Shown in pieces: positions 53,615 through 61,906 of a stretch of DNA of 64,000 bases. This DNA is from Pseudomonadota bacterium (GTDB lineage Bacteria; Pseudomonadota; Alphaproteobacteria; Caulobacterales; Caulobacteraceae). Position 1 is the stretch's first letter, and every line of letters begins with the position of its first letter. The stretch lies in contig JAFECT010000006.1 of the NCBI GenBank assembly GCA_018241995.1, forward strand, positions 310,001 to 374,000, given 5' to 3'. The notes under the pieces were generated by a model. The model did not search any database, was not told where the DNA came from, and was given only the letters and a program-made list of their open reading frames with translations. Made by a program: the position numbers and the translations under genes.

Positions 53615-54424
53615 TTGTTCGCCGATCCCAAGATCATCCACAAGCTGGAACCGCATATCCGGCGGGTGCTGATTGTCGACCCGAACCCCTCGTCGGCGCG
53701 CCTGATGGGCGAACTGATGAAGGGCCTGGGCGCGCGCGATCTCTATTTTGAGCCGGACGAGCGCCGGGCGCTGGACCTGTGCCGCGAAGCCGATCCGCAT
53801 CTGATCTTCATCGAGCGCGCCGGCGCGCGGCTGGATGGGGAAAGCTTCACCAGGAAGCTGCGCCGCAGCCAGCTGGTCTGCCGCAAGGCGCCGGTGATCA
53901 TGGTCACCGCCGACGCGACGGCCTCGACCATCAAGGGCGCGCGCGACGCGGGCGTCCACGAATTCATGCGCAAACCCTTCACCGGCGGCGATCTGGTCAA
54001 GCGCGTCGCCGTGGTGTGCCTGAAGTCGCGCTCCTGGGTGGAAGCGGTCGGCTATGTCGGTCCCGACCGCCGTCGCTTCAACTCGGGGGAATATGCCGGC
54101 CCGCGCAAGCGCAAGGCCGATACCGCGCTCAGCAAGGCCGACCAGCAGGCCGAGGCGATGGACCAGTCGGTGCGCATCCTGCGCTCGGCCATAGCGCAAT
54201 TCGACAACGACCCCACGCAGGCCGTGCGCGCCATCCGGGAGCAGGCCGAGCAACTGAAGCGCCTGGCCGTCACCCGCGGCGAAGCCAAGCTGGCCGTCGC
54301 CGTCGCCGGTCTCGAAATCGCCCTGACCGCGAGCAGCTGCACCCGCACGGCCCTGACCGGTCCCGTCAAGGCCGTGACCGACCTGTTCGAGCCCAACAGC
54401 CCGCTGGCGGTCAGCGCCGCCTGA
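53615..54424 (+). CDS. Receiver-domain protein with Glu at the phospho-acceptor site (receiver B)
   Basis: The 269-residue protein starts at TTG 53615. Its receiver domain (about 15-135) has Asp22 and Pro23 in the acidic pocket, as in receiver A, but Glu67 where the phospho-acceptor Asp should be (L-I-F-I-E-R-A-G). The Thr (I-M-V-T-A-D) and Lys (M-R-K-P-F) switch residues are present. The G-P-D-R-R-R-F motif follows near residue 150, then a helical C-terminal region that may pair with a partner. Glu may mimic constitutive phosphorylation. Confidence 0.78.
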   Translation: MFADPKIIHKLEPHIRRVLIVDPNPSSARLMGELMKGLGARDLYFEPDERRALDLCREADPHLIFIERAGARLDGESFTRKLRRSQLVCRKAPVIMVTADATASTIKGARDAGVHEFMRKPFTGGDLVKRVAVVCLKSRSWVEAVGYVGPDRRRFNSGEYAGPRKRKADTALSKADQQAEAMDQSVRILRSAIAQFDNDPTQAVRAIREQAEQLKRLAVTRGEAKLAVAVAGLEIALTASSCTRTALTGPVKAVTDLFEPNSPLAVSAA

Positions 54425-54437
54425 GGCGCGGCGTCCT

Positions 54438-55346
54438 TTAGCCTCGCCAGCGGCTGACGATGCGCGCGGCCTCCGCGATCACCGCGTCGCGGCCGTCGTC
54501 GCTCTGCGCCGGCGCCACATAGTAGGCCGTCACGATCAACGGCGCGCCGCGAGACGGGCGGATCACCGAGATATCGTTGGCTTGGCCTTGGCCGCTGGTG
54601 CCGGTCTTGTGGGCGATGCGCCAATCGGCGGGCAGGCCGGCGCGCAGGCGATGCTTGCCCGGCGTGCTGGTCTCCATCCAGGTCCAGAGTCTGGTCCGCG
54701 ACGCCGGCGACAAGGCCGCGCCCAAGAGCAGGGTCTTCAATCCCGCCGCCGTCCCGCGCGGGGTGGTGGTGTCGAGCACGCCCTTTTCTCGGTTGAGGAA
54801 GGGCTCGGGCCGGTCGAAGCGCGAGGTGGTGTCGCCCAGGCTGCGGACGAAGCGCGTGAGCGGCGCAGTCCCGCCGAGCTGGCGCAGCAGCAGGACGGCT
54901 GCGGTGTTGTCGCTTTCCTGCACGGCGGCGGCGCACAGGGCCTCCACGCTCATGCCGCCTTCATGGAGGTGGGCCTTGGTCACCGGCGCATTGGCCAGCA
55001 TGTCGGCCTTGCGATAGGGCACGCGCCGGTCGAGACGCTCGACGCCCTTGTCGATCCGCGCCAGGGTCGCACCGGCCAGGGCGGCCTTCATGGTGCTGCA
55101 CATCAAGAAACGGTCGTCCGCGCGATGTTCCAGGGCGCGTCCGGAGCCGGTGTCCAGCGCGAACAGCCCGAGCCTGCCGCCGTGCGCATGCTCCAGCGCC
55201 GTCAGCTGGGCCGCAGCGTCGTTTGCGGTGGGCGCCGCGCGCGCCGGCGCACGGACGGCGGCCGCGCCGGCGAAGGCCAGGCTGGTCAGCACCACGCCGC
55301 GGCGAGACAGGGTCAGACCGGTAGAACGGCTAGGGTCACGGTTCAT
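54438..55346 (-). CDS. bla: Class A beta-lactamase
   Basis: The 302-residue enzyme has all class A motifs: S-T-M-K (Ser70-x-x-Lys73), S-D-N (130 loop), E-P-F-L-N (Glu166 region) and K-T-G (234). The N-terminus carries a Tat-like signal (L-S-R-R-G-V-V-L-T-S-L-A). It should be exported to the periplasm and hydrolyse beta-lactams; the spectrum cannot be told. It is divergent from ampR, the classical inducible arrangement. The ATG at 55346 was chosen because it precedes the signal; a longer frame upstream lacks support. Confidence 0.93.
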   Translation of the reverse strand: MNRDPSRSTGLTLSRRGVVLTSLAFAGAAAVRAPARAAPTANDAAAQLTALEHAHGGRLGLFALDTGSGRALEHRADDRFLMCSTMKAALAGATLARIDKGVERLDRRVPYRKADMLANAPVTKAHLHEGGMSVEALCAAAVQESDNTAAVLLLRQLGGTAPLTRFVRSLGDTTSRFDRPEPFLNREKGVLDTTTPRGTAAGLKTLLLGAALSPASRTRLWTWMETSTPGKHRLRAGLPADWRIAHKTGTSGQGQANDISVIRPSRGAPLIVTAYYVAPAQSDDGRDAVIAEAARIVSRWRG

Positions 55347-55462
55347 GGCAGGGCGCTCCGAGGGGGTTCGGGGGTTTTGGCTGACAGCGATATTTCCCCT
55401 GTGGAGCGACGCCGACAAAGGATGATAGGTCTGGCGAGCCATTAGATATTTTAGGGGCAGCC

Positions 55463-56329
55463 GTGGCCCATCCGCCGATCCCGCTGAACGCGCTGAGGGC
55501 CTTCGAGGCGGCCGCCAGGCATCTGTCTTTCACCCGCGCGGCCCAGGAGCTGTGCGTCACGCAGGCGGCGGTCAGCCACCAGGTCAAGGCGCTGGAGGCC
55601 AGGCTTGGCCTGACCCTGTTCCGGCGTCTGCCACGGGGCCTCGCCCTGACCGACGAGGGCGTGGCGCTGCTGGCCCCGGTCTCGGACGGCTTCCAGCGGA
55701 TCGGCCGCATGCTCGAGCGCTTCGAGGGCGGGCGGTTGAAGGAGGTGCTGACCGTATCGGTGGTGGGCACCTTCGCCGCGGGCTGGCTGTTGCCGCGCCT
55801 GCAGGCTTTCGGGGAAGAGCATCCCTTCATCGACCTGCGCATGCTGACCAACAACAACCGGGTGGACCTGGCCGCAGAGGGCCTGGATCTGGCCATCCGC
55901 TATGGCGATGGCGCCTGGCATGGGGTGGAAGCCGAGCCGCTGATGGACGCGCCCCTGACACCGTTGTGCTCGCCGGAGCTGGCGGCGCGCCTGGGCGAGC
56001 CGCGCGACCTGCTGGGTCAGACCTTGCTCAGGCCCTATCGCGGCCAGGACTGGCTGGCGTGGTTCGAGGCGGCTGGACTGGGGGCGGTGGCGGTGCGCGG
56101 CCCGTTGTTCGATTCGTCTTGGATCATGGTCGAGGCCGCCATCCAGGGCCTTGGCGTGGCCCTCGCCCCGGCGGCCATGTTCCGGCCGGCGCTGGAGGCA
56201 GGGCGGCTGGTGCAGCCGTTTGCGATTACAACGCCAGGTGGGCGCTATTGGCTGACGCGCCTGAAGTCACGCACGCCCAGCCCGGCGATGCAGGCCTTCC
56301 GGGACTGGGCTTTGCGCGAAACAGTCTGA
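55463..56329 (+). CDS. ampR: AmpR-type LysR family regulator of beta-lactamase
   Basis: The 288-residue protein has a LysR helix-turn-helix (about 5-65: I-P-L-N-A-L-R-A-F-E-A-A-A-R-H-L-S-F-T-R-A-A, then V-S-H-Q-V-K-A-L-E) and an effector domain with the AmpR-typical V-V-G-T-F-A-A-G-W-L-L-P-R-L and T-N-N-N-R-V-D-L-A. AmpR senses muropeptides released from peptidoglycan. It starts at GTG 55463, 116 bases from bla. A small palindrome, TGGCGAGCCA at 55432-55441, is a possible binding site in the shared region. Confidence 0.92.
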   Translation: MAHPPIPLNALRAFEAAARHLSFTRAAQELCVTQAAVSHQVKALEARLGLTLFRRLPRGLALTDEGVALLAPVSDGFQRIGRMLERFEGGRLKEVLTVSVVGTFAAGWLLPRLQAFGEEHPFIDLRMLTNNNRVDLAAEGLDLAIRYGDGAWHGVEAEPLMDAPLTPLCSPELAARLGEPRDLLGQTLLRPYRGQDWLAWFEAAGLGAVAVRGPLFDSSWIMVEAAIQGLGVALAPAAMFRPALEAGRLVQPFAITTPGGRYWLTRLKSRTPSPAMQAFRDWALRETV

Positions 56330-56339
56330 GGTCTGAGCC

Positions 56340-57227
56340 TCAGGCGTCGACGAGATTGCGCTCGACGGCGGCGGCCTTCATCGCCTTCTGCAGCTTCTCG
56401 AACGCGCGCACCTCGATCTGGCGCACCCGCTCGCGGCTGACGCCGTACTGCGAGGCCAGTTCTTCCAGCGTGGTCGGCTCATCCTTGAGCCGGCGTTCGG
56501 TCAGGATGTGGCGCTCGCGGTCCGAAAGCTCGTGCATGGCTTCCTGCAGCAGGCCCATGCGCAGGCTCTTCTCTTCGCTCTCGGCGACCTCGGTCTCCTG
56601 GCTGACCTGATTGTCGTCCGCCAGCCAGTCCTGCCACTCGCTCTCGGAGTCCGAGCGCAGCGGCGCGTTCAGCGAGGCGTCGGGGCCGGACAGGCGCCGG
56701 TTCATCGAGATCACGTCGTCGTTGGTGACGCCCAGCCGCGTGGCGATGTGGCTGACCTGTTCGGGGCGCAGGTCGCCTTCCTGCAGGGCCGCGATCTCGC
56801 TCTTGGCCTTGCGCAGGTTGAAGAACAGCTTCTTCTGGGCTGCGGTGGTGCCCATCTTCACCAGCGACCAGGAGCGCAGGATGTATTCCTGGATCGAGGC
56901 GCGGATCCACCACATGGCGTAGGTGGCCAGGCGGAAGCCCTTGTCGGGATCGAATTTCTTGACGGCCTGCATCAGGCCGACGTTGCCTTCGGAGATCACC
57001 TCGCCGATCGGCAGGCCGTAGCCGCGATAGCCCATGGCGATCTTGGCCACCAGGCGCAAGTGCGAGGTGACGAGCTTGTGCGCCGCGTTCGGGTCTTCAT
57101 GCTCCTGCCAGCGCTTGGCGAGCATGAACTCCTCGTCCTTGGTCAGCATCGGGAACTTGCGGATCTCGGTCAGGTACCGGGACAGGCCGCCTTCCGGCGT
57201 CATGACAGCAAGCGAAGTGGTAGCCAT
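56340..57227 (-). CDS. rpoH: Heat-shock sigma factor RpoH (sigma-32)
   Basis: The 295-residue protein has sigma-70-family regions 2-4 and the RpoH box Q-K-K-L-F-F-N-L-R near residue 130. Region 2 has Y-A-M-W-W-I-R-A-S-I-Q-E-Y-I-L-R-S-W, and region 4 has the helix-turn-helix E-E-L-A-S-Q-Y-G-V-S-R-E-R-V-R-Q-I-E. It directs transcription of chaperone and protease genes. The ATG at 57227 gives normal length; the frame is open 126 bases further upstream without homology. FtsH at 38-40 kb is its expected protease. Confidence 0.97.
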   Translation of the reverse strand: MATTSLAVMTPEGGLSRYLTEIRKFPMLTKDEEFMLAKRWQEHEDPNAAHKLVTSHLRLVAKIAMGYRGYGLPIGEVISEGNVGLMQAVKKFDPDKGFRLATYAMWWIRASIQEYILRSWSLVKMGTTAAQKKLFFNLRKAKSEIAALQEGDLRPEQVSHIATRLGVTNDDVISMNRRLSGPDASLNAPLRSDSESEWQDWLADDNQVSQETEVAESEEKSLRMGLLQEAMHELSDRERHILTERRLKDEPTTLEELASQYGVSRERVRQIEVRAFEKLQKAMKAAAVERNLVDA

Positions 57228-57429
57228 TCGGACAGTCTCCCCGGGGCGGAACGAAGGTTCCCGGGCCAGGGTCCGCGTCGCCGCGGACGAGGTCCGTGCC
57301 CCCCAACCAACCCCAGATATGGATTGTTGCACTCGAAAAAAGATGGCCCGCAATCGGCGCCTGAACAGCGTGGCCTTTCGGCGTCACTTGCGGACCGTTG
57401 GAGCCTTTCCTATCAGCTAGTCAGTCCTT

Positions 57430-57436
57430 TTTCAAG
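57430..57436 (-). promoter_or_regulatory. Possible sigma-32 -35 element upstream of rpoH
   Basis: On the minus strand CTTGAAA lies just after the guaD stop codon and about 200 bases before rpoH. It matches the sigma-32 -35 consensus, and Caulobacter rpoH has a sigma-32-dependent promoter. No good CCCCAT -10 partner was found, so this is only a candidate. Confidence 0.3.
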
Positions 57437-57443
57437 ACTTATA

Positions 57444-58736
57444 TTAAACGCTGGTTTTACAAAGCCTTCCCGCTACCCAAGTCCCCTTGACCGCGCGATC
57501 GTCGCCGAGCGTCATCAGCACGAACAGGGTCTCCGCCGGGGAGCCTGAGCGCGCGTTGCGGGCCTTCAGGATTGGGGTCGCTTCCGGGTCCAGCACGACG
57601 AAATCCGCCTCCATACCCGGCGCAAAGCTGCCGATCCGGTCGGCAAGGCCCATCGCCCTGGCCCCGCCCAGGGTCGCCAGATAGAGCCCGCGCACCGCGT
57701 CCAGCGGCCGCCCGGCGATCTGGCTGACCTTGTAGGCGTCGCCGAGCGTGCGCAGCATCGACAGGCTGGTGCCCGCGCCCACGTCGGTGCCCAGCCCGAC
57801 TTCGACCGGACGCTCCGCGTCCTTGACGTCGAATACATGCATGGCGCCCGAGCCCAGGAACAGGTTCGAGGAGGGGCAGTGCGACAGGCCCGAGCCGGCG
57901 GAGTGGCAGGCGTGCAGCTCCGGCTCCGACAGGTGGACGCCGTGGGCGAAGACGGCGCCGGGGCCGGCCAGGCCGTGGTGGGCGTAGACATCGAAATAAT
58001 CGCGCCGGTCGGGAAACAGCTCCGCCGTCCAGGCGATCTCGGCCTTGTTCTCGGCGATGTGGGTCTGCACCAGGACGCCCGGGCGCTCGGCCCACAATGC
58101 GCCGGCCGCCTGGAGTTGCTCCGGCGTGCTGGTGGCGGCGAAGCGCGGGGTGATGGCGTAAAGGTTGCGGCCCTTGCCATGCCAGCGGTCGATCAGGGCC
58201 TTGGACTGGTCATAGCCGGTCTGGGCCGTGTCGGTCAGACCCTCCGGCGCGTGGCGATCCATCAGCACCTTGCCGGCGGCGATGCGCATGTTGCGCCGGC
58301 TCGCGGCCTCGAACAGGGCGTCGACGGAGTGCTCATGCACCGAGCAGAACACCAGGGCGGTGGTCGTGCCGTTCCTCAGAAGCTCGTCACAGAACAGCTC
58401 CGCCTGCGCGCGGGCGTAGGCCGGGTCGGCGAAGGCCAGCTCGGCCGGGAAGGCGTAGTCGAGCAGCCAGTCCAGGAGCTGGTCGCCATAGGCGCCGATG
58501 ATGCCGGTCTGGACGTAGTGGACGTGGGTGTCGATGAAACCGGGGCAGATCAGGCAGCCGGGATAGTGCTCGACCTGGACGGGTTCGTTCAGCGCGCCCA
58601 GCACTTCCGCGGCCTCGCCCACCGCCTCGATCAGGCCGTCGCGGCAGACGATCGCCCCGTCGGAGATATGGCGCAGCGCCTCGGCCGGATCCGAGAAGAA
58701 GGGATCGTCCTGGAGCCAGACCAGGGCGCCGCGCAC
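57444..58736 (-). CDS. guaD: Guanine deaminase
   Basis: The 430-residue amidohydrolase starts at GTG 58736. It has the metal motif P-G-F-I-D-T-H-V-H-Y-V-Q near residues 63-74, then F-C-S-V-H-E-H-S-V-D, V-Q-T-H-I-A-E-N, A-H-G-V-H-L and G-L-G-T-D-V-G-A-G near 320. It converts guanine to xanthine and ammonia in purine salvage. It is located between rluD and rpoH, which are usually adjacent in alphaproteobacteria. Confidence 0.93.
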   Translation of the reverse strand: MRGALVWLQDDPFFSDPAEALRHISDGAIVCRDGLIEAVGEAAEVLGALNEPVQVEHYPGCLICPGFIDTHVHYVQTGIIGAYGDQLLDWLLDYAFPAELAFADPAYARAQAELFCDELLRNGTTTALVFCSVHEHSVDALFEAASRRNMRIAAGKVLMDRHAPEGLTDTAQTGYDQSKALIDRWHGKGRNLYAITPRFAATSTPEQLQAAGALWAERPGVLVQTHIAENKAEIAWTAELFPDRRDYFDVYAHHGLAGPGAVFAHGVHLSEPELHACHSAGSGLSHCPSSNLFLGSGAMHVFDVKDAERPVEVGLGTDVGAGTSLSMLRTLGDAYKVSQIAGRPLDAVRGLYLATLGGARAMGLADRIGSFAPGMEADFVVLDPEATPILKARNARSGSPAETLFVLMTLGDDRAVKGTWVAGRLCKTSV

Positions 58737-58764
58737 GGCGGTCAGGGGCGAGGAGGCGTTGATC

Positions 58765-59802
58765 TCAGAGCTCCGAAAGCAGGTTTTGCAGGCGCGCCAT
58801 ATCGTCGGGCAGGGGGGTCTCGAAACGCAAGGTCTCGCCGGTGATCGGGTGGACGAAGCCCAGCACCGCCGCGTGCAGGGCCTGGCGGCGGAGGCCCGCG
58901 GCCTCGACCGCCTCGGTCACGGCCTTGGCGGGCCTGCCGGAGCCATAGACCGGATCGCCCAGCACCGGCGAGCCTTTGAAGGCCAGATGCACGCGGATCT
59001 GGTGGGTCCGGCCGGTCTCCAGCCTGCACGAGACACGCGAAGCCAGGGGCTTGTCGGCCGGGCCGTTGGCCTGTTCAACGCGATAGTGGGTGACGGCCTC
59101 GCGTCCGCCCGACTTCAGCACCGCCATCTTCTTGCGGTCGTGGGTCGAGCGGCCGATTCGCGTCTCGACGGTTCCGCGCGCCGGATGCGGCGCTCCGCGC
59201 ACCAGCGCGATGTAGAGCCGGTCGATGTCGTGCGCCGCGAACAGGGCCGAAAGCCCGGCGTGGGCCGCGTCGGTCTTGGCCGCGACCATGACGCCGGAAG
59301 TGTCCTTGTCCAGGCGATGCACGATGCCGGGCCGGCTCACCCCGCCGACGCCCGCCAGCGACCCGGCGCAGTGATGCAGCAGGGCGTTGACCAGGGTGCC
59401 GGTCTCGGACCCCGGGGCCGGATGCACGGCCATGCCCGCGGGCTTGTCCACCACGATCAGGTGCGCGTCCTCGAACAGCACCTTCAGCGGTATGGCCTCG
59501 GGCAAGGGCTCGGCCGGGGCAGGCGCGGGCACGGCGATTCGGTAGAGGCCCGGTTGCGCCTTGGCCGAGCCTGCGGTGATCGCGACGCCGTCGCGAGTGA
59601 TCGCGCCCGCTTCCAGCAGAGCCTGCAGCCGCGCTCGCGACAGGCCCTCGGCCCGTTCCGCCAGCACCTTGTCCAGCCGCACGCCGGCGTCTTCGGCGGC
59701 GAGCACGATCTCGATCAGCCGCGCGCCGTCCGATTCGCCCGCCGCCTCGGGGGCGAAGGCCTCGTCGTCATCGTCGAGCAGAAGGGGAGCGTCGCTGGTC
59801 AC
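58765..59802 (-). CDS. rluD: RluA-family 23S rRNA pseudouridine synthase (RluD-like)
   Basis: The 345-residue protein has an N-terminal S4-like RNA-binding domain (about 35-90) and the catalytic domain with I-V-D-K-P-A-G-M-A-V-H-P and the key Asp in V-H-R-L-D-K-D-T-S-G. RluD modifies positions in helix 69 of 23S rRNA. The N-terminus is longer than usual and acidic (L-L-D-D-D-D-E-A). The start is GTG at 59802. The order rluD, guaD, rpoH on one strand suggests a common transcript. Confidence 0.9.
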   Translation of the reverse strand: MTSDAPLLLDDDDEAFAPEAAGESDGARLIEIVLAAEDAGVRLDKVLAERAEGLSRARLQALLEAGAITRDGVAITAGSAKAQPGLYRIAVPAPAPAEPLPEAIPLKVLFEDAHLIVVDKPAGMAVHPAPGSETGTLVNALLHHCAGSLAGVGGVSRPGIVHRLDKDTSGVMVAAKTDAAHAGLSALFAAHDIDRLYIALVRGAPHPARGTVETRIGRSTHDRKKMAVLKSGGREAVTHYRVEQANGPADKPLASRVSCRLETGRTHQIRVHLAFKGSPVLGDPVYGSGRPAKAVTEAVEAAGLRRQALHAAVLGFVHPITGETLRFETPLPDDMARLQNLLSEL

Positions 59803-59870
59803 CCGAGGTGATTCCGCTGCGCCGCGCCCGCTGGCAAGCCTGTTCTGCGCGACTCAGAGCCTCGCAGGGG

Positions 59871-60329
59871 TCACGATTGCTCCTCCGAGATCAGGCCGAT
59901 GTTCAGGTAGCCCGCGCTTTCCAGCTGGTTCAGCACCGCGGTGAAACGGCCGTACTCCAGGTCGGCGTCGGCGCGGATCATCACCTGGTTGCGGTGCGGA
60001 TCGGCGGCGTTTTCGGGGTAACGGGTGTTCAGCGCAGCGGTCAAATCCGCGACCAGGGCCTCGCGGCTGGTGGGCTTGGAGACTGCTCCAGCCAGGAAGA
60101 TTGAGCCGTCCGCCGCCACCGAGACATAAACCGGCGGCTGGGTGGGGCTGGTCGGTGGCGTCCCGACCGGCAGGTCAAGCTTCAGCGCGGCAGTGGCCGG
60201 CGGAATCGAGACCATGAAGATGATCAGCAGCACCAGCATCACATCGACGAAGGGTGTGACGTTGATGTCGGCGTTCTGCAGGATCACATAGCGATCCCCG
60301 CCGTTGGAGCGCGACAGCGCCTTTCCCAT
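59871..60329 (-). CDS. ExbD/TolR family transporter subunit, copy 2
   Basis: The 152-residue protein has a short cytoplasmic start, one transmembrane helix with the channel Asp (V-T-P-F-V-D-V-M-L-V-L-L-I-I-F) and a periplasmic domain (D-L-E-Y-G-R-F-T-A-V-L-N-Q). It is a close paralogue of the next gene. No exbB gene is adjacent, so it must work with an ExbB/TolQ elsewhere. The 180 bases before it include the previous gene's terminator, so it has its own promoter. Confidence 0.9.
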   Translation of the reverse strand: MGKALSRSNGGDRYVILQNADINVTPFVDVMLVLLIIFMVSIPPATAALKLDLPVGTPPTSPTQPPVYVSVAADGSIFLAGAVSKPTSREALVADLTAALNTRYPENAADPHRNQVMIRADADLEYGRFTAVLNQLESAGYLNIGLISEEQS

Positions 60330-60455
60330 GGCGAACCTCCCCTTGCGGCCGCCGGATCACGCCGACGGCTCACCCACCCAGCCGAGGTGAAGCCTGGGCG
60401 CGGATCGTGGCGGAATCGCATCCTTGGCGTGTCTGCGCCGGGGCGGCGCGCGCAA

Positions 60456-60484
60456 AGAAAAAGGCCCGGGCGAACCCGGGCCTT
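60456..60484 (-). terminator. Terminator between the two exbD genes
   Basis: A perfect 10-bp stem (AAGGCCCGGG and CCCGGGCCTT, 60461-60470 and 60475-60484) with a CGAA loop, followed on the minus strand by TTTTTCTTTG. It separates the paralogues into two transcripts. Confidence 0.92.
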
Positions 60485-60510
60485 CTCGAAGCTTGGTCTT
60501 GCGGGTCGCG

Positions 60511-60975
60511 CTACTGCAGCGACTCGGAGATCAGGCCGATCTTCAGGAAGCCGTTCTGCTCAAGGATGTTCAGGGTATCCATGAACTTTTCGTACTCGAC
60601 ATCGGCGTCGGCGCGGATCAGCACCTGGTTCTTGCGCGGGTCGGCGCTGTTCTCCGGGAAGCGCGCGTTCAGGGCCGCAGTCAGGTCGGCCGGCAGGTTT
60701 TCGCGAGTGGTGGCCTTGTCGACGAAGCCGCCGATGTTCAGCGAGCCGTCGGCGCCCACCGAAATATAGACCGGCTTCTTCGGCGGGATCGCGTCGTGCG
60801 GATCCTGCGGCGGCGGCAGGTCGAGCTTCAGCGAAGCCGTGGGCGGCGGAATGGACACCATGAAGATGATCAGCAGCACGAGCATGATGTCGACGAACGG
60901 CGTGACGTTGATGTCCGCGTTCTGCTCGATCACATACTTGTCGCCGCCACCGGCGCCGGACAGCTTTGCAGCCAT
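60511..60975 (-). CDS. ExbD/TolR family transporter subunit, copy 1
   Basis: The 154-residue protein shares the V-T-P-F-V-D-I-M-L-V-L-L-I-I-F membrane segment and a periplasmic half (N-Q-V-L-I-R-A-D-A-D-V-E-Y-E-K-F) with its neighbour. The two differ mostly in the segment after the membrane helix (D-L-P-P-P-Q-D-P-H-D-A against D-L-P-V-G-T-P-P-T). Tandem ExbD copies are known in some proteobacterial TonB systems; here both are away from tolR and without exbB. Confidence 0.92.
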   Translation of the reverse strand: MAAKLSGAGGGDKYVIEQNADINVTPFVDIMLVLLIIFMVSIPPPTASLKLDLPPPQDPHDAIPPKKPVYISVGADGSLNIGGFVDKATTRENLPADLTAALNARFPENSADPRKNQVLIRADADVEYEKFMDTLNILEQNGFLKIGLISESLQ

Positions 60976-61109
60976 CTACAATCTCTCCCTGAACGCCAAA
61001 GCGACGCTCACCCAAAATTCGGGGCGAAATTGACCCCTACGGGACCCGAAGTAAAGGGCCGCGACGCCGATCGGTTCCGCTTTCTCCCGCTGGGGGAAAT
61101 GGAATCGCG

Positions 61110-61748
61110 TCAGCCGCGCCCGGCCAACTTCAGGAACCGGTCTTGAAGGCCCTTATCGGTTTTGAACACGCCTGTGAACTGCGTTGTCACGGTCGACACA
61201 TGGCGGTGATGAACGCCCCGGGTGGTCATGCACTGGTGCTCGGCCTCGATCATCACCGCAACCCCCAGCGGATTCAGGGATTCGACGATGGCGTCGGCGA
61301 TCTGGGCGGTCAGGGTCTCCTGGGTCTGCAGGCGCTTGCAGAAAATCTCGACCACCCGCGCGATCTTGGAGATGCCCACCACCTTCTCCGAGGGGAAGTA
61401 GGCGACATAGGCCTTGCCCAGGAACGGGGCCATGTGGTGCTCGCAGTGGCTCTCCACCTCGATATCGCGCAGCAGCACCATGTCGTCGTAGCCCTGCACG
61501 TCCTCGAACACGCGGGCCAGTTCCTTGGCTGGATCGGCGCGGTAGCCCTCGAACCACTCGCCATAGGCGTCGACGACGCGCTTGGGCGTGTCGAGCAGGC
61601 CTTCGCGGCGCGGGTCGTCGCCGGCCCAGGCGATCAGGGTCTTCACCGCCTCCATGGCCGCCTCGCGACTGGGGCGCTTGATCGGCTCCAGCTCGTTGAC
61701 GGGATCGACGTGGGGGGCGGAGGCGCCGCCGGGGGCGATGGAATCCAT
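61110..61748 (-). CDS. folE: GTP cyclohydrolase I
   Basis: The 212-residue enzyme makes dihydroneopterin triphosphate from GTP, the first step of folate synthesis. Motifs include [15 protein letters not shown] near residue 50, [10 protein letters not shown] with a zinc Cys and His, and H-Q-C-M-T-T-R-G-V. The ATG at 61748 gives the normal length. It is divergent from cysS. FolP, a later step, is at 40 kb. Confidence 0.96.
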   Translation of the reverse strand: MDSIAPGGASAPHVDPVNELEPIKRPSREAAMEAVKTLIAWAGDDPRREGLLDTPKRVVDAYGEWFEGYRADPAKELARVFEDVQGYDDMVLLRDIEVESHCEHHMAPFLGKAYVAYFPSEKVVGISKIARVVEIFCKRLQTQETLTAQIADAIVESLNPLGVAVMIEAEHQCMTTRGVHHRHVSTVTTQFTGVFKTDKGLQDRFLKLAGRG

Positions 61749-61906
61749 GCGAAACTCGTTCTCTTCCCAAGCCTTCCGCGCCGGAACGACGGTTCCGGAA
61801 AGGCACGCGACTGGCCCGCTGTCATGCGGCCTCGGAGCCCGATCGGACGCCCGAGGTTCCCGCGACAGCGCCAAAGCTATATGGGAGCGGTCCCCGCCCC
61901 GGCAAC

